A DNA stretch of 64,000 nucleotides. It comes from Moringa oleifera (taxonomy: Eukaryota; Streptophyta; Magnoliopsida; Brassicales; Moringaceae). Below, in pieces: positions 35,484 through 46,202 of the stretch. The DNA is taken from positions 447,501 to 511,500 of the forward strand of contig JAJFZO010000094.1 in the NCBI GenBank assembly GCA_021397835.1, written 5' to 3'. Within the stretch, counting starts at the first letter, position 1. Every line of letters starts with the position of its first letter. The position numbers were made by a program, and so were the translations under genes. The notes beneath the pieces were generated by a model that worked only from the letters and a program-made list of their open reading frames with translations, was not told the DNA's origin and did not search any database.

Positions 35484-35985
35484 AAGGCCAACAGAATATG
35501 ATTGAAATCCTATGATGTTATCCCATGCTAATGCATTCAGAGCGTAGGCTTACGTTGAACACTCTAATTTCTTCAAAGTAACAACGCCGGAGGTACGACC
35601 CGGCCAATTAAGGCCAGGTGCGCATGGCCGGCAATAGGGACGAGCCAACCGGTGCACACTGTAGGCAGATCGACCGACGCATCCCAAGGTCCAACTAGGA
35701 GCTTTTTAATTATAACAATTTAAATATATGCTATTGGAGCTAGAATTACCGAAGTTGCTGGCACCAGACTTGCCCTCCAATGGATCCTCGTTAAGGGATT
35801 TAGATTGTACGTATTCTAATTAGTAGACTCGAAGAGCCCGAAATTGTTATTTATTGTCACTACCTCCCTGTGTCAAGATTGTAATTTGCGTGCCTGCTAC
35901 CTTCCTTGGATGTGGTAGCCATGTCTCAAGCGTCCTCTCCAGAATTGAACCCTAATTCTCCGTCATCCGTCACCACCATAGTAGG
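34524..35985 (-). rRNA. 18S rRNA pseudogene interrupted by tandem retroelement
   Basis: From the 3' end (aatgatccttccacaag) to target copy GTAGG (35981-35985), 1,462 bp, close to the length expected for this part. The 530 loop is destroyed (ttaccgaagttgctgg, about 35747) and the ACGGGCGGTGTGTAC box is changed to acgggtggtgtgtac (34680). The 5' 345 nt are not adjacent to the insertion on the other side. Confidence 0.95.
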
Positions 35986-37269
35986 TGTCACACCATCTGT
36001 TGTGGGATCAATGCAACCCTAATGTGATGGCGCTAAGTGCGTCCACCTAGCCAGCCCAACTTTTTAAGCCCACACCAAGCGAAGAAGAAGAGACAATAAT
36101 GTAAAAGCAAAGTAAAGAGACAGCATTACGAGAACTCTTTCTTAACCTTTACTCAAAATAAAGGAACTATTTACAAAAGAAGGGTCTCTCTTTAAGAGCA
36201 CCCAAAGCCTTTAGCTACCCACACACTTGAGTTTGTATTACTCAATGTCTTTACAATTGAACCCAAGCCCCTTTTTTATACTAGCTGAGGAGTGTCCTAC
36301 TCAAACACACTCTTTTAGTTATTCCACATCTTTCAGATAGGTCACCTAACCTTGATCACGAATCTTTTATCCCATTGAGTCTTATCTTCAAAATTTAGAT
36401 AGCATCCTTCTCCTGCAAGGACTTTCCACGAGTCAAGGATCTTCAGATAGCATCATTCTTCCGCAAGGACTCTCCGTGAGTCAAGGATATTTGGATAGCA
36501 TGTTCTTCCCGTAAGGACTCTCCATTTGAATAGCATTTTTCTCCTACAAGGACTCTCTATGAGTCAAGGATATTTGGATAGCATGTTCTTCCCGTAAGGA
36601 CTCTCCATTTGAATAGCATTTTTCTCCTACAAGGACTCTCTATGAGTCAAGGATATTTGGATAGCATCCTTCTGCTGCAAGGACTCTCCTTGAGTCAAGA
36701 ATCTCATCCAGTTTGAAGTCTTCTCCAAGCCTTCTTATCCGTTTTTAACTTGTTTGGATAGGCTTGAGGAGGTGGTTTTCGTTCGGGACTCTTTTCAAGC
36801 CTTGTCTCCCTTGGCTTTCGGGATAGACATCTCTTTTTTATCCTTCTATCGCCTTGATCGTCCTCTGGTCAATAGCCATATCCTTTCTTGGTGGAATATC
36901 TTTCCTTACTGGACTTTCCATCCATGCTAAGTTGGGTTCTCGAAATCTGCCTTGTGTTCCCATCACTGGACATATTCGCACTACTTTGTGTTAGTGCTTG
37001 CTTGAGGCATCTCTGCTGCTTTCCCCTTAAGCGGGCTTATGTGTTTGTTTGTGTGCTTCATCCCCTTACTCCACAATGTTCCCAACTCATCAGCATATCT
37101 CGCCACTATGGGTATGAAACTCAATTTCTCACCAAGGCTCTTGCATTCGTTTCCATATCTAACTCATGCATTTTTGCCTTACTAGCGTGGCCCTCCACAC
37201 TTGTAGGTCCGGGCATGGAGCAAGACTCATCATGCCTATGCCTTGACACTTGGATTCAAGGGATTGATA
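35986..37269 (-). mobile_element. Outer LTR of tandem retroelement, with enlarged minisatellite
   Basis: Same site as the other insertions. It is the longest LTR (1,284 bp) because the 46-48 bp repeat block (36397-36705) contains an extra, apparently exact, duplication of about 83 bp (about 36491-36573 and 36574-36656). Inner edge ggattgata is a decayed TGTCAGACC complement, next to the polypurine tract (37270-37283). Confidence 0.9.
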
Positions 37270-38080
37270 AACCACCCCCACGAAAAAAGCCCAACAACCT
37301 CCTTAGCTTCGTTTTCTGGTACGCCTTGATCTGGTCCTCGAATTGCCTTAATGTGGTATCTTTTTCCCAACTCGCATCCACCTCACTGGTGCCTTTCCAC
37401 TGGACTAAGTAATATGTCCTCTGATTCATCTTACTATAGCCCTCTGTTTGATGATCAAGGATTTTTTCTATCTCCTCGTCAAATTGAGCTCGAGTTACCG
37501 GCGGTGCATGCCTAGCCTGCTTGGGTCTGCGATCGACATCTTCCTAAAACTCTTTAAGGAAGCTCGCGTGGAATGTTGGGTGCAACCTCAGATGTTACGG
37601 TAGCTTTAACCCATAAGCTACTGCTCCAACTTTCTTCTCGATCATATGATCAACATTCCTCCTTGAAGGCAATGTCTCGGGGAGTTCTGATGGCATCCTA
37701 CTATTGAATTCCCTCAACACTTTAGCACTCTCGTCAGGTACCTCCACCACTTGATCTGGTCTTGCCTCGAATAGTTCTGCCAGCATCGTCACTTCACCTT
37801 TTTGCAGTTCTGACTTAAACCGCTTTGTGGATTGCAACCCGATCTGCTTTTTGTTTACCGAAAGCTCCCTTACTGCTTCGGTTTTGATTAGGCTTGGGGC
37901 TCACTCATTAGTCACGAGTAATCCACCTAAGTGGGGCATCACTAATGCCTTGGCTTTTCTGAAGAATTCTAGACCCAAGATAACATTGAAGTCATCTAAC
38001 TGAGTTATCATGAAGTTAGATGTACCTTTCCATTTGCCTACTTCAAAGGTCGTAATAGCAGCTCCAGATACTGCCTTTGC
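37270..38080 (-). pseudogene. Chromovirus integrase C-terminus/chromodomain fused to protease region
   Basis: Polypurine tract, then chromodomain and integrase C-terminal remnants, then the GATC join (37640-37643) to the protease-RT linker. The frame 37595-37837 reads VEVPDESAKVLREFN ... VDHMI followed at once by the integrase-derived KKVGAVAYGLKLP. RT, RNase H and the integrase core are absent, so this copy would depend on another element's enzymes. Confidence 0.87.
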
Positions 38081-39310
38081 CTAAGCATTCACTGCTTTGA
38101 ACTTGATCGAGTTTGGAGAAAGCTTAAGCTCAAGCTTTCCCACTTCTCTTTCTGTGATGAAATTGTTAGTAGCTCTCGTATCCAACATTGCCATTGCATC
38201 CTTCTTGTTTATCTTCATCGGGACATAGATCAGCCCCTTGCTGCAAGTTTTTGTGTGTGATAGCATTTAGCAATTGGATTGGCTTTGCCCGAGTTATGGC
38301 ATTCCTTTCCTCTTCCTCGAGGGAATCCTCTACTACTATGAGCGTCGCTAACTTCTCCTTGCGTGGACAGTTGCATGCTCTATGTGGCCCGTTGCATAAG
38401 AAGTAACTCTTTTGGTCCACATTCCTTCCTTTACCCTTCGAAGGGGATGAGCTCCAAGGCTTGCTAGACTCGGCATTCTTCTTTTTCTCGCCCTTGCCAT
38501 TGGGCTTTTTCATCTCTTTTCTACCCTCCTTTTGTTTCTCACCTTTTTTGGAAGCATCACCTACATACTTGAAATCCACCAAGCCATCTGCCCCAGAAAA
38601 TGCTAGGGGCAAGTCTTTGACACCTTACCACCCCAGCTCTTCTTGAGCCACGACTGCAAGCCCGATAGGAAGCTAAATAACCTATCCTCCTCTGACATGT
38701 TTTTGATGTCTAACATCAGGGAATTGAACTCCTTCACAAAGTCGCGCACTGAGCCCATCTGCTTTAAGCACTTTAGTTGTTCCCTAGCCATGAATGAAGT
38801 GTTACATGGTAGGAATTGCTCCTTGAATTGCTTTCTGAGTGCCTCCCACGAATCAATGCTAGGTCTTCCCATGATACCATCATCTTGCATATGGGTGCGC
38901 CACCACAACTTAGCATCACCAGATAAGTACATGGATGTGATCATTACCTGGTCGTTTACAGGCACTCTAGCAGCTTTGAAATACTGCTCCATATCCCATA
39001 AGAAGTTCTCCAACTCCTTGGCATTCCTCTCTCCAAAGAACGGCTTTGGTTCTGGCACCTTCAGCTTAGCAACAGTAGAGTCCGCTCCTATTGTTGATGT
39101 ATGGGCAGCCTTTTTCAGCAACACGATCTTGGTCTCAAGACTCCTCACAGTCTCTTTGAGGTTTCTGATGTCCTCTACCATTGAGGATTGTCGCTGGGCA
39201 ATTATCTCCATTAACTCTACCAATGTGCATGTTGACCCCTCCAACGATGCACCAATGATCTCTTCCAACCGAGCGACATGCTTTCGCATCGACTCACTCC
39301 CTCCTAGCAT
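38081..39310 (-). pseudogene. gag: gag and protease start of the deleted chromovirus
   Basis: gag reads in 38603-39310: a coiled-coil-like N-terminus, then the retrotransposon capsid-like core (YLSGDAKLWWRTH, FKEQFLP, ARE.LK.LKQ, VKEFNSLMLDI). It shifts frame at about 38605 into a basic tail with a nucleocapsid zinc knuckle whose first Cys is replaced (YFLCNGPHRACNC, 38166-38612). The protease start is in a further frame (38081-38266), with DTG changed to DTR (MLDTRATNNFI). This is the only gag start in the window. gag can in principle act alone for packaging, but the frameshift and protease change make it inactive. Confidence 0.9.
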
Positions 39311-39368
39311 GAGTGCTTAACAGCGATAAGATCAACCACAAGTTTAAGAAAGTAGTGATCGAAATTAC

Positions 39369-39380
39369 GCTCTGATATCA
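39369..39380 (-). promoter_or_regulatory. Primer binding site, initiator tRNA-Met type
   Basis: Minus strand TGATATCAGAGC, three bases inside the LTR end. It matches the common plant site TGGTATCAGAGC except for one G-to-A change. It fixes the orientation: the LTR at 39384-40521 is a 5' LTR and transcription runs right to left. Confidence 0.85.
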
Positions 39381-39383
39381 AAC

Positions 39384-40521
39384 TATCACACCGTCTGTTG
39401 CAGGATCAGTGCAACCCCAGTGTGATAGCACTAAGTGCGTCCACCTAGCCAACCCAACTTTCTAAGCCCACACCAAGCAAAGAAGAAAAGACAATAATGT
39501 AAAAGCAAAGTAAAGAGACAGTATTACGAGAACTCTTTCTCAACCTTTATTCAAAATAATGGAACTATTTACAAAAGAAGGGTCTTTCTCTAAGAGTACC
39601 TAAAGCCTCTAGCTACCCACACACTTGAGTTTGTATTACTCAATGTCTTTACAACTGAACCCAAGCCCCTTTTTTATACTAGTTAAGGAGTGTCCTACTC
39701 AAACACTCTCTCTTAGTTATCCCACGTCTTTTGGATAGGCCACCCAATCTTGATCACGAATCTTTTATCCCATTGAGGCTTATTTTTAAAGTTTAGATAG
39801 CATCCTTCTCCCGTAAAGACTCTCCACAAGTCAAGGATACTTGGATAGCATCCTCTTCCCGCAAGGACTCTCCATTTGGATAGCATCCTTCTCCTACAAG
39901 GACTCTCCATGAGTCAAGCATATTTGGATAACATCCTTATCCTGTAAGGACTCTCCTTGAGTCAAGGATAGTCTTTTAAAAGCCTTCTTATTTTTTTTCA
40001 ACTTGTTTGGATAGGCTTCAGGAGGTAGTTTCCGTTCAGAACTCTTTTCGAGCCTTATCTACCTTAGTTTTCGGGATAGACATCTTTTTTTTATGCTTCT
40101 ATCGCATTGATCCTCTTCTAGCCAATAGCCATATCCTTTCTTTGTAGAATATCTTCGTTTGTTAGACTTTCCATCCATGCTATGTTGGGTTCCCGAAATC
40201 TGCCCTGTGCTCCCATCACTGGACATATTCGCACTGCTATGTGTGAGTGCTTACTTGAGGCATCTCTACCGTTTTGCCCTTAAGCGGGCTTGTGGGTCTG
40301 TTTGTGTACTTCATTCCTCGCTCTACAGCGTTCCCAGCTCATCAACGTATCTTGCCACTATGAGTATGAAACTCAATTTCTCACCAAGTCTCTCGCATTC
40401 GTTTCCATATCTAACTCATGCGTTTTTCCCTTGCTAGCATGGCCCTCCACACTTGTAGGTCCAGGCATAGAGCAAGGCTCACCATGCCTATGCCTTGGCA
40501 CTCAAATTCAAGGGTCTGACA
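39384..40521 (-). mobile_element. Middle LTR shared by two tandem internal regions
   Basis: On its left edge it is a 5' LTR (primer site at 39369-39380). On its right edge, instead of a target duplication and 18S, it meets a polypurine tract (40522-) and a second internal region, so it is also the 3' LTR of another copy. About four minisatellite repeats (39798-39970). Terminal base change gives TGTGATA at the outer U5 end. Confidence 0.9.
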
Positions 40522-41290
40522 AACCACCCCTACCAGAAAAGCTCGATGCCCTCATCGGCTTAGTTTTGTGGTATGCCTTGATCTGGTCCTAGAATTGCCA
40601 CAATGTGGTATCTTTTTCCCAACTCGCATCCACCTCACTGGTGCCTTTCCACTGGACTAAGTAATATGTCCTCTGATTCATCTTACTATAGCCCTTCATT
40701 TGATAATCAAGGATTTTTTCTATCTCCTTGTTAAATTGAACTAGAGTTACTGGCGGTGCATGCTTAGCCTGCTTGCATCCGCGATTGGCATCATCCTAAA
40801 ACTCTGTAAGGAAGCTTGCGTGGAGTGTTGGGTGCAACCTCAGACGTTGCGGTAGCTTCAACCCATAAGCTACTGCTCTAACCTACTTTCCGATCATATG
40901 ATCAACATTCCTCCTTGAAGGCAATGTCTCGAGGAGTTTCGATGGCATCTTGCTGTTGAATTCCCTTAACACTTCAGCACTCTCATCAGGTTCCTCCACC
41001 ACCTAATTTGGTTTCGCCTCGAATAGTGCTGCAAACATCGTCACTTCACCCTTTTGTAGTTTTAACTTAAACTGCTTTGGAGATTGCAACCCAATCTGTT
41101 TCATGTTTACTAAAAGCTCTCTAGCTGCTTTGGTTTTGATTAGAATTGGGGCTCGCTCATTAGTCACGAGTAATCCACCTAAGTGGGGCATCACCAATTT
41201 CTTGGCTTGTCTGAAGAATTCTAGACCGAAGATAACATCGAAGTCATCTAACTGAGTTATCATGAAGTTAGATGTACCTCTCTATTTGCC
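40522..41290 (-). pseudogene. Second internal region of tandem retroelement, cut at 26S
   Basis: Polypurine tract, chromodomain/integrase C-terminus, GATC join (40892-40895), linker and protease part (41003-41263: QLDDFDVIFGLEFFRQAK). It ends at tatttgcc, joined to 26S acttagaggcg. It matches the stubs at 2237 and 18395 in content and both end points. Confidence 0.87.
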
Positions 41291-41989
41291 ACTTAGAGGC
41301 GTTCAGTCATAATCCAGCGCACGGTAGCTTCGCACCACTGGCTTTTTAACCAAGCAATGACCAATTATGCGAATCAACGGTTCTTCTCGTACTAGGTTGA
41401 ATTACTATCGCGACGCGGGCATCAGTAGGGTAAAACTAACCTATCTCACAACAGTCTAAACCCAGCTCACGTTCCCTATTAATGGGTGAACAATCCAACA
41501 CTTGGTGAATTCTACTTCACAATGATAGGAAGAGCCGACATTGAAGGATCGAAAAGCAACGTCGCTATGAACGCTTAGCTGTCCTAAGACAGTTATCCCT
41601 GTGGTAACATTTCGTACACCTCTAACTTCAAATTTTGAAGGTCTAAAGGATCGATAGGCCATGCTTTCATGATTCGCATTCGTACTGGAAATCAGAATCA
41701 AACAAGCTTTTACCATTTTATTCCACACAAGATTTCTATTCTCGTTGAGCTCATCTTCGAACACCTGCGTCATCTTTTAATAGATGTGCCGCCCTTGCTA
41801 AACTCCCCACCTGACAATGTCTTTCGCCTAGATCGGTGGGCCAAATCTAACCTTGGGACAAAAAAGAGGGGCAACGACTCACCTTCAATTCACAAAATAA
41901 GTAAAATAATGTGAAAAGTAGTGGTATTTCACTTTTACCGTTTTCGGCTCCCACTCATCTTGCAGCTCTCAAGTCATTTCACAAATTCA

Positions 41990-42025
<36 letters not shown>

Positions 42026-43097
42026 TTGATTCTGCCAAGCCCGTTCTCTTGGCTATGGTTTCACTGATAGTAAACAAGGACAATAGGAATCTCGTTAATC
42101 CATTGATGTGCGTCACTAATTAAATGATGAGGCATTTGGCTACCTCAAGAGAGTCATAGTTACTCCGTCATTTACCCGCGCTTGGTTGAATTTCTTCACT
42201 TTGACATTCAGAGCACTGGGTAGAAATCACATTACGTGAGCATCCGCAGGGACCATTGCAATACTTTATTTTAATTAAATAGTCGGATTCCCCTTGTCTG
42301 TACTGGTTCTAAGTTGGCTGTTCAACGCCCGGAGAAGGCCCCCGAAGGAACCATTCCTAGTCCGTCCCCCAGTCGACACGAGACAACCCGCTCTCATCGC
42401 AGGAGCAGCTCGAGCAGCCCACCAACAACCGACGGGTTCGAGATTGAGACCTCCATGCCCAACCCTCGGAGCTAATCTTTTTCCCGAGGTTACGGATCCA
42501 TTTTGCCAGCTTCCCTTGCCTACATTATTCCATCGACCAGAGGCTATTCACCTTGGAGACCTAATGCGGTTATGAGTATGACCGGGCGTAAGAGGCACTC
42601 AGTCCTCCAGATTTTCAAGGGCCGCTGAGAGTGCATCGGAAACCATACAATGTGCAGTGCTTTTCCAGTTGCTAGACCCTACCTCCAACTGAGCCGTTTC
42701 CAGGATGGGCAGGCTGTTATTGAAGAAGATAACTTTTTCCAGGGTCCTCGTCGACATCTTCGGATTCCCTAAAATTACGGTCAGCCGCTACGTACCAGTT
42801 CAAGAATTTTAACTGGATCCTCTTTCGAAGCTTGCGTCGAGGTGCTATCCGACGGGCTTCCCCCGTCTCTTAGGATCGACTAACCCATGTGCAAGTGCTG
42901 TTCACATGGGACCTTTCCCTTCTTCGGCCTTCAAAGTTCTCTTTTGAATATTTGCTACTACCACCAAGATTTGCACCGATGGCCACTCTGCCCTAGCTAG
43001 CGCCTCAGGTTTTGCGGCGACCACTGCGCCCTCCTACTCAGTGAGGCTTGGCCCTTGCCTCAACGGCCAGGTATAGGTCACGCTCTTCAGCGCCATG
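41291..43097 (-). rRNA. 26S rRNA pseudogene, 3' half, fused to IGS repeats
   Basis: Begins at the shared retroelement junction and covers the 3' half of 26S. The sarcin/ricin region (41384) has GAGAAG for GAGAGG. At 43093-43097 (cagcgccat) the 26S stops and the sequence continues as gctgtgcctgctgggg, inside a 180-bp IGS repeat. A shared ccat at the join suggests microhomology. 5' half, ITS block, 18S and 5'ETS are all missing from this unit. Confidence 0.93.
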
Positions 43098-45935
43098 CTG
43101 TGCCTGCTGGGGGCTGTCGCAGCATGCCTCTAGTGCCCAGGGTCCGTGCGACACTATTCCCTTGGCTCACACGCTGGGAACCTTGTCAAGGGGTAGGGAC
43201 GAGGGGGCTAGCTCGCAATGGGCGCCACGGGCTTGGTTAGCGCACCCACAGCTGCTGCATGCTGGACAAGCAGCCCATGCCATGCCTGCTGGGGGCTGTC
43301 GAGGCCTACCTCCCATGCTCGAGGTCTATGCGATGCGGCTTCCCTGGCTCGCTTGTTGGGCACTACCTAGAGGGTCGGGGACGAGGGGGTTAGCTCTCAA
43401 TGGGTGCCATTGGCCTAGCTGGCGTGGCAATCGCTACCGCACGTTAGGGCAGTTGGCCGATGTAGTGCTTGTTGAGGGCTGCCAAGGCATGCCTTCTGTG
43501 ACCAAGGTCCGTGCAACGTGGCTGACTCACACGCTGGGCGCCATGTTGAGGGCTAGGGATAAGGGGGCTGGCAAGTGATAGGCACCCGTGGCCAAGCTGG
43601 TGCGCACATCGCTGCTGCGCGCTGGGCAAGCAGACCATGTTGCGCCTGTTGGGGGCGGCCAAGCCATGCCTCCTAAGCCAGGGTCCGTGAACATGGTTGC
43701 CCTGGCTCGCTCGCTAGGCACCATGTAGAGGGGCAGGGACAAGGGGGTTGGCTCGCGGTCGGCGCACGCGTCCACCGCTGCCCCATGCTGGGCAAGCGGC
43801 CCATGCCGTGCCTGCTGGGGGCTACCACGGCATCCCTCTAGTGCCCAGGGCCCACGCTTCACGGCTCCCCTGGCTCGCACGCTGGGCACCTTGCCCAGGG
43901 GTAAGGACGAGGGGGCTGGCTCGCAATGGGCGCCACTGGCCTGGTTGGCGTGCCCACAGTTGTCGCACGCTGGGCAAGCAGCCCATGCCATGCCTGCTGG
44001 GGCTACCAAGGCCTACCTCTTATACTCAGGGTCCGTGCGATGCGGCTCCCCTGACTCGCACGCTGGGCAAGCAGCCCATGCCATGCCTGCTAGGGCTGCC
44101 AAGGCCTACCTCCCATACTCAGGGTCCGTGCGATGCGGCTCCCCTGACTCGCTCGTTGGGCACTACGTTGAGGGTCAAGGACGAGGGGGCTAGCTCACGA
44201 TGGGCGCCTTTGGCCTGGCTGGCCCGCCTACGGCTGCTGCACGCCCATGCCGCGCTTGTTGGCGGCTTCCTAGGCATGCCTCCCATGCCCAAGGTCTTTG
44301 CATCGCGGCTCCCCTGGCTCGCTCGTAAAGCACAATGTCGAGGGTCAGGGACGAAGGGGTTGGCTCGCGATGGGCGCCTATAGCCTGGCAGGCGCACCTA
44401 TCGCTACTGCACCCTAGGCGAGCAGCCAACACCATGCCTGCTGGGGGCTGCTGAGGCGTGCCTCCCATGCCCAGTGTCTGTGCGTCATGGCTCCCCTGGC
44501 TCGTTTGCTGGGCATTATGGCGTGTGTTGGGGAAGAGAGGGTTGACATGCAATGGGCGCCACTCTCCTAGCTAGCGTGTCCACAACTATCGCACGCTGGG
44601 CAAGCAGCCCATGCAATGCTTGCTGGGAGCTGCCAAAGCCTCTCTCCCATGCTCAGAGTCCGTGCAATGTGGCTCTCCTAGTTCGCTCGCTGGGCACTAC
44701 GTCCAGGGACAAGGAGGAGGGGGCTGGCTCGCGATGGGCTCCTTTGGCCTAGCTGGCGCGCCTACCGCTGCCGCACACTGGGCACTTGGCCCATGCCGTG
44801 ATTGTTAGCAGCTGCCTAGGCATGCCACCCATGCCCAGGGTCCGCGCGACGTGACCCCTCTGGCTCGCTCGTTGGGCACTACATCGAGGGATAGGGATGA
44901 GGGGGCTGGCTCGCGATGGGTGCCAGTGACCATGCAGGCGCACCCATCGCTGCTGCACGCTTGGCGAGCAGTTGATGCCATGCCTGCTGGGGGCTGCCGA
45001 GGAGTGCCTCCCATGCCCAGTGTCTGTGCGACGCGGCTCCCCTGACTCGCATGCAGGGCACTATGTCGAGGGGTAATGACAAGGGGGCTGGCTCGCGATA
45101 GGCGCCCATGGCCTGGCTGGCACACCCACCGCTGCTGCACGCTGGGCAAGTAGCCCATGTCATGTCTATTGAGGGCTGGAAGGCATGCCTCCCATGCCCA
45201 GGGTCCGTGCAACGTGGCTCCTTTGGCTTGCTAGCCAGGCACCGTGTCGAGGGGCAAAGACGAGGGGGCTGGCTCGCGATGAGGGCTTGTGGCTTGGCTG
45301 GAGCGTCCCCTGCTACCGCGCGCTGGGCAAGTAGCCCATGCCATGCCTGCTGGGGGCTGTGAGGCATGCCTCCCGTGCCTAGGGTCCGCGCAATGGGACT
45401 CTCTTGGCTTGCTCACTAGGCACCATGTTGAGTGGCAAAGACGAGCAGCTCGCTCGCGATGGGCGCCTGTGGCCTGCCTCTCGCCCACACGGCTGTCGCA
45501 TGTTGGGCAAGAAGCCCATGAAGTGCCTACTGGGGGCTGTGAGGCATGCCTCCCGTGCTCAGGGTCCATGCGATGCGGTTCCCCTAGCTCGCTCATTGGG
45601 CACCATGTCGAGGGGCAGGGATGAGCGACTGGCTTGCGATGGGCGCCTGTGGCCTGGCTAGCATGCACACCGCTGTGGCACGCTGGGTAAGCAGCCCATG
45701 CTGTGCTTGCTGGGACTACAAAGGCATGCCTGCCGTGCCTAGGGTCCATGCAACGCGGCTCCCCCGGCTTGCTCACTAGGCACCATGTCGAGGGGTGAAG
45801 ACAAGAGGGCTAGCATGCGATGGGCGCCCGTGGCCTGGCTAGGCACTTGGCCCATGCCGTGCCTGCTGGGGGCTGCCGAGACATGCCCCCCTTACCCAAT
45901 GTCCGTGTGACGCGGCTCCCTTGGCTCGCTCACTA
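43098..45935 (-). repeat. IGS GC-rich subrepeats, about fifteen copies
   Basis: 180-bp family with ggctggctcgcgatgggc recurring from about 43200 to 45800. Within 43965-44160 a segment of about 90 bp (gcaagcagcccatgccatg ... gcggctcccctgactcgc) is repeated back to back. There is no ETS, putative promoter or AT-rich block on the left side because of the 26S fusion. Confidence 0.9.
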
Positions 45936-46202
45936 AGCAGTACTTTACCAAGGGACAGCATTGAGGGACAAGTTTCTGTTAGATATATATATATTTTTTT
46001 TTATTAGAGTAACACTTGTTTCCCTAATGATTTTCGATGTGTTTCCAAGTGTTTTTCCCTTTTATTTCTCATTCTCTACAAGCCCAAAGGACTTGCTTCT
46101 TTTTCAAGGTCATTATCTTGAGAGACCTTTTAGACCTTGGGGCATCGATTGTCGAAAAGGGAGGGACAATTATTATGGGGTTTCGAGAGGGGGGGGGGGG
46201 AG
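45936..46202 (-). other. 3' external spacer
   Basis: TA/T tract (45981-46002) and conserved spacer up to a G tract (46189-46200) at the 26S 3' end. Confidence 0.6.

Noticed and set aside
38643..39320. 225-codon plus-strand frame
   Set aside because: It is the exact antisense of gag (38603-39310), whose capsid-like motifs identify the coding strand.
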